DNA from: Limnohabitans sp.
GTDB taxonomy: Bacteria > Pseudomonadota > Gammaproteobacteria > Burkholderiales > Burkholderiaceae_C
Length of the DNA: 6,295 nucleotides
Assembly: GCA_024641725.1 (NCBI GenBank)
Contig: JAHECM010000029.1
Span: forward strand, 1 to 6,295
Reading direction: 5' to 3'
Shown: positions 1-4,739 of the stretch, piece by piece
Numbering within the stretch: position 1 is the stretch's first letter
Layout: each line of letters begins with the position of its first letter
The notes under the pieces: generated by a model
Told to the model about the DNA's origin: nothing
Database searches by the model: none
Seen by the model: the letters and a program-made list of their open reading frames with translations, nothing else
Translations under genes and position numbers: made by a program

Positions 1-383
1 CGCTGGTGGGTGTTCAAGCCGGTGAAGGCGGGCAGCAAAGACGGGTGGATGTTGAGCAAGCGCCCGGCGTAATGCGCCACAAACCCTGGCGTCAAAATGC
101 GCATGAAGCCCGCCAGCACCACCACCGCAGGCTCAAAACGGTCGATTTCGGCCACCAAGGCCGTGTCAAAAGCCTCGCGGCTGGCAAACGACTTGTGGTC
201 CACCACAGCGGTGGCAATGCCCTGCTCGCGGGCAAAAACCAGCCCTTGCGCATCGGCCTGGTTGCTCAGCACAGCGGCCACGCGGGACTGCAACGTGCGC
301 ACCCACTGGTCTTGCTGCGCCTGGCGCACGATGGCGGCCATGTTGGAGCCGGAGCCGGAAATCAAAATGACGATGTTTTTCAT
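1..383 (-). CDS. purN: Phosphoribosylglycinamide formyltransferase (GART), 5' part; 3' end outside window
   Basis: PurN transfers a formyl group from 10-formyltetrahydrofolate to glycinamide ribonucleotide, the third step of cytoplasmic de novo purine synthesis. I translated the minus strand by hand: 127 codons stay open from the ATG at 383 to the window edge. The protein starts MKNIVILISGSGSNM, with the glycine-rich phosphate-binding loop at residues 9-14. Further on are GFMRILTPGFV (92-102) and LLNIHPSLLP (109-118). The latter carries the family catalytic pair Asn and His (N111 and H113 here, N106/H108 in E. coli PurN). The catalytic Asp (D144 in E. coli) should lie outside the window. The family is about 190-215 residues, so about 60% is visible. 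The gene diverges from the acyl-CoA dehydrogenase operon across 115 bp. No strong Shine-Dalgarno precedes the ATG; GAG seven bases upstream is the best match. Confidence 0.95.
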   Translation of the reverse strand, partial: MKNIVILISGSGSNMAAIVRQAQQDQWVRTLQSRVAAVLSNQADAQGLVFAREQGIATAVVDHKSFASREAFDTALVAEIDRFEPAVVVLAGFMRILTPGFVAHYAGRLLNIHPSLLPAFTGLNTHQ

Positions 384-393
384 GTGCAGCTCG

Positions 394-399
394 AATTAT
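394..399 (-). promoter_or_regulatory. Possible -10 element for purN
   Basis: The minus strand reads GATAAT here (5 of 6 matches to TATAAT), 10 bases upstream of the purN ATG. No good -35 hexamer lies 16-18 bases further upstream. If used, transcription would begin only a few bases before the start codon and give an almost leaderless mRNA. This is a weak call. The rest of the divergent spacer 384-498 shows no convincing sigma70 pair for the rightward operon; GATAAA at 461-466 is -10-like but lacks a matching -35. Confidence 0.2.
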
Positions 400-498
400 C
401 TCAGCCCCCCTGCAAACCCTTGTTTGTCACACCAAGGACAGTTTTTGAGGCCCGGAGCGTGATAAAAAGCACGGTCGTTTGATTTTGAGAGAACCCTC

Positions 499-1680
499 AT
501 GGATTTGGCATTCACCCCCGAAGAACTCGCGTTCCGCGACGAAATTCGCACATGGGTCAAGGCAAACTTGCCGACCGAACTTTCCACCAAAGTGCACAAC
601 GCCATGCGCCTGACGCGTGACGACATGCAGTCCTGGGCCAAGATTTTGGGCCAAAAAGGCTGGCTGGGCTATGGCTGGCCCAAGCAGTTTGGCGGCCCAG
701 GCTGGACCGCCGTGCAAAAGCATTTGTTTGAGGAAGAATGCGCCCTGGCCGGCGCACCCCGTGTGGTGCCTTTCGGCCCAGTGATGGTGGCCCCGGTCAT
801 CATGGCCTTTGGCAACGCCGAGCAGCAACAGCGCTTTTTGCCCGGCATCGCCAGCGGTGAAGTCTGGTGGAGCCAGGGCTACAGCGAGCCAGGCTCGGGC
901 TCGGACCTGGCCTCCCTCAAAACCCGCGCCGAGCGCGTTGGCGACAAATACATCGTGAACGGCCAGAAAACCTGGACCACTCTGGGCCAATTTGGCGAGT
1001 GGATTTTCTGCTTGGTGCGCACCAGCACCGAAGGCAAGCCACAAACCGGCATCTCCTTTTTGCTGATTGACATGAAGTCGCCCGGCATCACCGTGCGCCC
1101 CATCAAGCTGCTGGACGGCGAGTGCGAAGTCAACGAAGTCTGGTTTGACAACGTCGAAGTGCCCGCAGAGAACCTGATTGGTGAAGAAAACAAGGGCTGG
1201 AACTACGCCAAGCACCTGCTGGCCCACGAGCGCACCAACATCGCCGACGTGAACCGCGCCAAGCGAGAGCTCGAGCGCTTGAAGCGCATCGCCAAAGCCG
1301 AAGGCGTGTACGACGATCTGCGCTTCCGTGACGAGATCGCCAAGCTCGAAGTCGACGTTGTCGCTCTCGAAATGCTGGTGCTGCGCGTCTTGTCGGCCGA
1401 AAAGTCTGGCAAAAACTCGCTCGACATCGCGGGCCTCTTGAAGATCAAGGGCAGCGAAATCCAGCAGCGCTACACCGAGCTGATGATGCAAGCTGCAGGG
1501 CCTTTTAGCCTGCCCTACATCTTTGAAGCCATGGAAGCAGGCTGGCAAGGTGACTTCCCTGGCGGCACGCTGGCCAACGCGCCACTGGCCTCGAACTACT
1601 TCAACATGCGCAAGACCACCATCTACGGCGGCAGCAACGAAGTGCAACGCAACATCGTCGCCCAGACAGTTCTGGGTTAA
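499..1680 (+). CDS. Acyl-CoA dehydrogenase, PimC-like large subunit
   Basis: A 393-residue acyl-CoA dehydrogenase, which oxidises an acyl-CoA to the trans-2-enoyl-CoA with FAD and passes electrons to ETF. The N-terminal helical domain (1-120) is followed by the family signature GYSEPGSGSD (127-136), the beta domain (about 150-225) and a C-terminal helical domain ending YGGSNEVQRNIVAQ (376-389). The MCAD-type catalytic Glu (YEG) is Gly here. E244 in LLAHERT (240-246) sits at the IVD/LCAD-type position and is the likely base. The RxQFG FAD motif expected around 270-285 is absent, replaced by a charged stretch (DDLRFRDEI). Overall it resembles the large subunit annotated as pimeloyl-CoA dehydrogenase (PimC); the true substrate is unknown, and dicarboxyl-, branched- or steroid-side-chain CoAs are possible. 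GAGAGAA five bases before the ATG serves as ribosome binding site. It is first in a two-gene operon, 12 bp before the small subunit. Confidence 0.93.
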   Translation: MDLAFTPEELAFRDEIRTWVKANLPTELSTKVHNAMRLTRDDMQSWAKILGQKGWLGYGWPKQFGGPGWTAVQKHLFEEECALAGAPRVVPFGPVMVAPVIMAFGNAEQQQRFLPGIASGEVWWSQGYSEPGSGSDLASLKTRAERVGDKYIVNGQKTWTTLGQFGEWIFCLVRTSTEGKPQTGISFLLIDMKSPGITVRPIKLLDGECEVNEVWFDNVEVPAENLIGEENKGWNYAKHLLAHERTNIADVNRAKRELERLKRIAKAEGVYDDLRFRDEIAKLEVDVVALEMLVLRVLSAEKSGKNSLDIAGLLKIKGSEIQQRYTELMMQAAGPFSLPYIFEAMEAGWQGDFPGGTLANAPLASNYFNMRKTTIYGGSNEVQRNIVAQTVLG

Positions 1681-1684
1681 GGAG
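1679..1684 (+). promoter_or_regulatory. Ribosome binding site overlapping a stop codon
   Basis: AAGGAG, eight bases before the ATG at 1693, shares its two A residues with the TAA stop of the upstream gene. Ribosomes ending the large subunit release directly on the small-subunit initiation site. This arrangement favours translational coupling and equal subunit amounts (inference). Confidence 0.8.
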
Positions 1685-1692
1685 ACAGGCAC

Positions 1693-2808
1693 ATGGATTT
1701 CGATTTTTCTGACGACCAAGAACAACTGCGCGACGCGGTGCGCAAATGGGTGGACAAGGGCTACGACTTTGACCGTCGCCGCGCCATCGTCGCTGCCGGC
1801 GGTTTTGACCGCGCCGCCTACACCGAGCTGGCCGAACTGGGCCTCACCGGCCTGTACGTGAGCGAAGAGCACGGCGGCATGGGCATGGGCCCGACCGAAG
1901 CCATGGTCACCATGGAAGAACTCGGCCGCGGCATCGTGCTCGAACCCCTGACCCAAACCCTGATCACCAGCGCCACGCTGCAAACCCACGCCCCTGCAGC
2001 CTTGCAAGCGGCCTGGTTGCCCCGCATGGCTGCAGGTGAAGCCATCGTCGTGTTGGCGCACCAAGAACGCGCTGCGCGTTACCAACTGAACCGCTGCGCC
2101 GCCCAGGCCAGCGAATCGGGTGGGGCATGGACCGTGACAGGCACCAAGAGCGTGGTGGCTGTGGGCGACCAGGCTGACGCGTTTGTGGTGCCTGCCACCG
2201 TGAACGGCCAACTCGCTCTGTTCTTGGTCGAGCGCGGCGCCAGCGGCGTGAGCACTCAGGCCTATGTCACGCAAGACGGCTCCCGCGCTGCCGAAGTGGT
2301 ACTGAACAAGGCGACGGCCCAGCTGATCACCCTGAACGGCCTGACTGCGCTTGAAGAAGCCGTGGACATCGGCTTGGCTTGCACCTGCGCCGAAGCGGTG
2401 GGTGTGATGGACAAAACCCTGGCCATCACGGTGGACTACATGAACACCCGCAAGCAGTTCGGTGTGGTGATTGCCAGCTTCCAGGCCCTGCGCCACCGCA
2501 TCTCCGACATGAAGATGCAGCTGGAGCTGGCCCGCTCGATGAGCTACTACGCCACGCTCAAGCTGCACGCCCCGGCCGAAGAGCGCCGCCGTGCGCTCGC
2601 CCGCGCCAAGTACCAACTGGGCGTGTCCATGCGCTTCATCGGTCAGCAGGCGGTGCAATTGCACGGCGGCATTGCCGTCACGGACGAGTACATCGTGAGC
2701 CACTACTTCAAGAAATTGACGCAGCTGGACATGACCTTTGGCGACACCCTGCACCAGCTGGGTGAGGTGTCGGCCCGCATGCAAGACACCGCGGGCGTGT
2801 TTGCCTGA
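1693..2808 (+). CDS. Acyl-CoA dehydrogenase, PimD-like small subunit
   Basis: A 371-residue acyl-CoA dehydrogenase homologue, best matched in memory to proteins annotated as pimeloyl-CoA dehydrogenase small subunit (PimD). The N-terminal helical domain (1-115) contains the family-like YVSEEHGGMGMGP (55-67). The active-site signature usually reading TEPxAGSD is degenerate here (LAHQERAARYQL, 121-132). The C-terminal domain keeps both FAD contacts: TRKQFG (252-257) and QLHGGIAVTDEY (322-333). The canonical YEGT catalytic loop is replaced by MTFGDTLHQLG (347-357), so no glutamate sits at the MCAD position, and the IVD-type position also lacks an obvious one. The protein therefore probably cannot act alone and supplies FAD-binding residues to its partner, as described for alpha2beta2 dehydrogenases such as mycobacterial ChsE4-ChsE5. 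It is co-transcribed with the upstream gene, and a terminator follows 24 bp after the stop. Confidence 0.92.
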   Translation: MDFDFSDDQEQLRDAVRKWVDKGYDFDRRRAIVAAGGFDRAAYTELAELGLTGLYVSEEHGGMGMGPTEAMVTMEELGRGIVLEPLTQTLITSATLQTHAPAALQAAWLPRMAAGEAIVVLAHQERAARYQLNRCAAQASESGGAWTVTGTKSVVAVGDQADAFVVPATVNGQLALFLVERGASGVSTQAYVTQDGSRAAEVVLNKATAQLITLNGLTALEEAVDIGLACTCAEAVGVMDKTLAITVDYMNTRKQFGVVIASFQALRHRISDMKMQLELARSMSYYATLKLHAPAEERRRALARAKYQLGVSMRFIGQQAVQLHGGIAVTDEYIVSHYFKKLTQLDMTFGDTLHQLGEVSARMQDTAGVFA

Positions 2809-2832
2809 AGACAGTCGCCGGTGACGGTACAC

Positions 2833-2862
2833 AAGGCCTGCACAGTGTGCAGGCCTTTTTTT
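2833..2862 (+). terminator. Rho-independent terminator of the acyl-CoA dehydrogenase operon
   Basis: AAGGCCTGCA (2833-2842), loop CAGTG, then TGCAGGCCTT (2848-2857): a perfect 10-bp stem, extendable to 12 bp with a one-base loop. It is followed by a run of seven T (2856-2862). It lies 24 bp after the small-subunit stop. The last two T of the run belong to the TAA stop of the convergent ligase gene. Read leftward, the same hairpin follows the ligase stop directly but has no U-tract, so termination in that direction would be weaker. Confidence 0.93.
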
Positions 2863-3832
2863 ATTCCGCCTCGCGCACCCGCAAAAATCGCGCAAAACGG
2901 GGCAGCCCCGAAGGGGTCAAGGACTGGTAGCGGTAAGTCACCCACGCCCCCAGGGCTGGAGGCTTGCGGCGCTGTGCGGCAGTCAGGCCCGTGCCCAAGG
3001 CAAAACGCACACCGCCCGGGCCTTCCACCAGCAGCGCGCCGGTCTGGCCTTTGAACCGGCCCTCACCCGGCAAATGCGCCAGCACACGGCCTTCCTCGTC
3101 CGGCTCGGGTTTGAGTTTGAACACCGCACCGCTGCGCCCGGACTGCCACAGTGCGTCGGCCCGGTGCAGCACCAGGCCCTCACCGCCCTGCCCCACCACA
3201 CGGCGCAGTCGCTCGGCCAGCGCCAACACGTCAGGCACAGGGCTTTGCTCCACGGCCTTCAGCCAAGGGCATGCCGACTCAGCCGCCAAGGCTTGCAAGC
3301 GGCTGGCCCGCTGGGCAAAAGTTTGCCCGAGCCCGGCTTCGAATTCGGGCAAATCAAACAGCAGGTACTGGACCTCGCGCCAAGCCGCATCGTCAGGCAC
3401 TTGGCGGCGCACGGTGCCCGACAAGCGGTCAAATTGGCCACGCGCCAGCCACAACTCGCCGTCCAAAGGCGTGCGTGGCAGGGCCCGAACAAACCAGTCG
3501 GGGGCCGCCAAGGCGCGGCCACTGCGAAAGCGCAAAGTCTGTCCGTCCCACACAGCGCGAACACCATCGAACTTCTCGCTGACCAAAAACCCTTGCGTAG
3601 AGCCAAAGTCAAGGCCAGCGCCAGAGGCAGGCCAGGGCAAAGCGAGCTGAACGCGGTCTTGGCCCATCGTTCGGTCGCCTCTTGCTGCATCGGCTGGAGG
3701 GGATTTGGCCTGCACATTGGCCAACGCACCCAGCGCAAGGCTCAGCCCCCAATGGCGCCGCGTGAACGCTTTCGTGCAAAGTCGGTTGAAGCGCTGCGCC
3801 AGCGCCTCTCCCGTGTGGCGGGGTGTGTCCAT
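2861..3832 (-). CDS. ligE: Exported ATP-dependent DNA ligase, Lig E family
   Basis: A 323-residue minimal ATP-dependent DNA ligase that seals nicks through an enzyme-AMP intermediate. Motif I is SEKFDGVR (85-92), with K87 the adenylated lysine. Then come LDGELW (123-128, motif III), YLLFD (156-160, IIIa), GGEGLVLH (216-223, IV) and FKLKP (238-242, V). The C-terminal OB domain ends in TYRYQSLTPSGLPRFARF (299-316), closely like the Haemophilus Lig E end. Residues 1-43 look like a signal peptide: a basic n-region with R24-R25, a hydrophobic core WGLSLALGALA and a possible cleavage site after NVQA. Lig E proteins are described as periplasmic and linked to competence or extracellular DNA; that role here is inference. 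The ATG at 3832 is supported by AGGGAGG six bases upstream, and no alternative ATG, GTG or TTG start precedes the signal core. The gene converges on the dehydrogenase operon and lies 160 bp downstream of the HNH gene. Confidence 0.93.
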   Translation of the reverse strand: MDTPRHTGEALAQRFNRLCTKAFTRRHWGLSLALGALANVQAKSPPADAARGDRTMGQDRVQLALPWPASGAGLDFGSTQGFLVSEKFDGVRAVWDGQTLRFRSGRALAAPDWFVRALPRTPLDGELWLARGQFDRLSGTVRRQVPDDAAWREVQYLLFDLPEFEAGLGQTFAQRASRLQALAAESACPWLKAVEQSPVPDVLALAERLRRVVGQGGEGLVLHRADALWQSGRSGAVFKLKPEPDEEGRVLAHLPGEGRFKGQTGALLVEGPGGVRFALGTGLTAAQRRKPPALGAWVTYRYQSLTPSGLPRFARFLRVREAE

Positions 3833-3838
3833 GTGAAG

Positions 3839-3845
3839 CCTCCCT
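3839..3845 (-). promoter_or_regulatory. Strong ribosome binding site of ligE
   Basis: The minus strand reads AGGGAGG, six bases before the ATG at 3832. It fixes the start upstream of the signal peptide. Its first bases, as TCAGGG, are complementary to CCCTGA in the hairpin just upstream, so access could depend on leader folding. Confidence 0.75.
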
Positions 3846-3848
3846 GAT

Positions 3849-3887
3849 GTGGCGCTGGCCCTGGGTCAGGGTGCCACTTTTTGTTGT
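3849..3887 (+). terminator. Hairpin with T-rich tail upstream of ligE; possible plus-strand terminator
   Basis: On the plus strand, GTGGC (3849-3853) pairs with GCCAC (3873-3877) and CCCTG (3859-3863) pairs with CAGGG (3867-3871). The loop is three bases, GCTGG is bulged on one side and one T on the other. TTTTTGTTGT follows. This has the form of an intrinsic terminator read rightward, yet no plus-strand gene ends nearby. It could stop antisense transcripts crossing ligE, or act in the minus strand as a structured ligE leader. The internal bulge weakens the call. Confidence 0.35.
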
Positions 3888-3896
3888 CAGCAGAGG

Positions 3897-3925
3897 ATCA
3901 TGATCGGCCTTCGCCCACAGCGCAA
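3897..3925 (-). promoter_or_regulatory. Candidate weak sigma70 promoter of ligE
   Basis: On the minus strand TTGCGC (plus 3920-3925) and CATGAT (plus 3897-3902) are separated by exactly 17 bases. The hexamers match consensus at 3 of 6 and 4 of 6 positions, so this is only a candidate. It would give a leader of roughly 60 bases containing the hairpin at 3849-3877. The pentanucleotide array begins five bases upstream of the -35. Confidence 0.25.
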
Positions 3926-3930
3926 GCCCG

Positions 3931-3985
3931 AGCTGAGCCGAGCCGAGCCGAGCCGAGCTGAACTGAGCCGAGCCGAGCCGAGCCG
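3931..3985. repeat. Pentanucleotide tandem array, 11 units (AGCCG type)
   Basis: Eleven contiguous 5-bp units: AGCTG, four AGCCG, AGCTG, AACTG, four AGCCG. The array is thus two 25-bp blocks, each one variant unit plus four AGCCG, separated by a single AGCTG. It ends seven bases before the HNH stop codon and lies wholly in the HNH-ligE spacer. The pattern suggests slipped-strand growth followed by point changes or block duplication. Length changes would not shift either reading frame but would alter the spacer and the DNA just upstream of the candidate ligE promoter. Confidence 0.97.
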
Positions 3986-3992
3986 ACCAGCG

Positions 3993-4550
3993 TCAAGCCA
4001 GCAAGCGCGACGTCTTGGGCACATGCGTCATCAAAAACGCCATCTGATCGGCCAAGATGCGGCGGTTGCGCAAAATGAAGTCTTCCCACAGGCTGGGCAC
4101 GTAGGGGGCATACAGCAAGGGCATGTTGGCCTGCTCGGGGGTGCGGCTGCTTTTGCGGTGGTTGCACGAGCGGCAGGCAGTCACCACGTTCATCCAATGG
4201 TCGGGGCCTTGGTGTGCCAGGGGCACGATGTGCTCACGGGTCAGCTCCGCCTCATGAAAATGCCCACCGCAATAAGCACACACATTGCGGTCGCGCACGA
4301 ACAACTTGGGGTTGGTCAGGCCTGGGCGCAGGTCAAACGGGTTGATGCGGGGCACGCCCTGGGTGCCAATGATGCTGTTGACGGTGATGACGGACTGCTC
4401 GCCCGTGATGGCGTTGTGGCCACCATGGAACACCGCCACTTGCCGACCCGCCTCCCAGCGCACATCGTTTGCGGCGTAATGGGTGACGGCTTGCTCCAAC
4501 GTGATCCACGACTGGGGCAGCCCTTGGGCAGAGAGTTTCAAGACCTTCAC
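3993..4550 (-). CDS. HNH endonuclease with four-cysteine zinc site
   Basis: A 185-residue HNH-family nuclease from the chosen GTG start at 4550. The C-terminal half holds the domain: CAYC (91-94) and CRSC (126-129) form the zinc site. H107 in LTREHIVPL, N121 in WMNVV and N130 in SCNHRK mark the HNH core. The N-terminal 80 residues (MKVLKLSAQGLPQSWITLEQ onward) are shared with a group of similar proteins I remember from Burkholderiales, whose role is not established. No signal peptide or membrane segment is seen, so it should be cytoplasmic. The frame is open upstream to a TTG at 4628, but AGGAG six bases before the GTG (plus 4557-4561) and the family-like start support the shorter form. It could be a host-encoded nicking or repair enzyme; there is no methyltransferase, toxin-antitoxin or phage gene beside it. 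It is codirectional with ligE and divergent from ribF. Confidence 0.88.
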   Translation of the reverse strand: MKVLKLSAQGLPQSWITLEQAVTHYAANDVRWEAGRQVAVFHGGHNAITGEQSVITVNSIIGTQGVPRINPFDLRPGLTNPKLFVRDRNVCAYCGGHFHEAELTREHIVPLAHQGPDHWMNVVTACRSCNHRKSSRTPEQANMPLLYAPYVPSLWEDFILRNRRILADQMAFLMTHVPKTSRLLA

Positions 4551-4739
4551 ACACGACTCCTGACACAGATGCACGCACTGAAAAGGAAGGGGACTGTCTC
4601 GGTCCAGACAAACCAGGCGCTGGGCCAAGCTTGGGGGGAACGGGCTCGGTCACAATATACCCTTTGAATTTCTCAAAACCATGACAAAGGGCAAAAGCCC
4701 CAAGTCAACGATGCCCATCCCCCCACACCAGTGCGCACC
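4551..4739. promoter_or_regulatory. Divergent HNH/ribF intergenic region
   Basis: This 189-bp spacer should hold promoters for both genes. An AT-rich core at 4651-4660 (CACAATATAC) offers CACAAT as a -10 for ribF and, on the minus strand, TATATT (plus 4654-4659) as a -10 for HNH. Neither has a convincing -35 at normal spacing. Small inverted repeats follow: TTTGA/TCAAA (4663-4667, 4673-4677) and GGGC-AAAA-GCCC (4689-4700). No FMN riboswitch core is recognisable. Confidence 0.35.
4557..4561 (-). promoter_or_regulatory. Ribosome binding site deciding the HNH start
   Basis: The minus strand reads AGGAG, six bases before GTG at 4550. The upstream TTG at 4628 has no comparable site; its upstream sequence is dominated by a C-run and AAGCTTGG. 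The 26 extra residues from the TTG would be basic and cysteine-rich without any recognisable feature. Confidence 0.75.

Noticed and set aside
6..482. A 158-codon plus-strand frame at the left edge
   Set aside because: The minus strand here encodes PurN with its catalytic Asn and His. The plus frame runs past the purN start into the spacer with no motif.
427..2895. An 822-codon open frame on the minus strand across both acyl-CoA dehydrogenase genes
   Set aside because: It is antisense to two clearly real genes, runs through their spacer and terminator, and its composition (rich in H, Q, A, G, V) is what reverse-reading of GC-biased codons gives. No family motif is visible.
2964..3847. Overlapping plus-strand frames of 143 to 257 codons opposite ligE
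   Set aside because: The ligase motifs and strong ribosome binding site on the minus strand settle the coding strand. These frames are low-complexity antisense shadows.
3896..3905. The palindrome GATCATGATC as an operator
   Set aside because: Ten bases of self-complementary sequence occur by chance, it overlaps the weak candidate -10, and no regulator gene is nearby to support it.
2861..4550. HNH nuclease plus ligase as a defence system
   Set aside because: No sensor, methyltransferase, toxin, helicase or phage gene is present. The ligase carries a signal peptide while the nuclease does not, and the surroundings are core housekeeping genes (purN, ribF, ileS).
3849..4667. A 272-codon plus-strand frame including the pentamer array as an SRAEP-type repeat
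   Set aside because: It lies opposite the well-supported HNH gene, begins inside the ligE leader, and shows no domain. The repeat peptide is only a translation of the array.
4663..4739. FMN riboswitch upstream of ribF
   Set aside because: The spacer is short and lacks the conserved six-stem RFN core. Only small unrelated inverted repeats are present.
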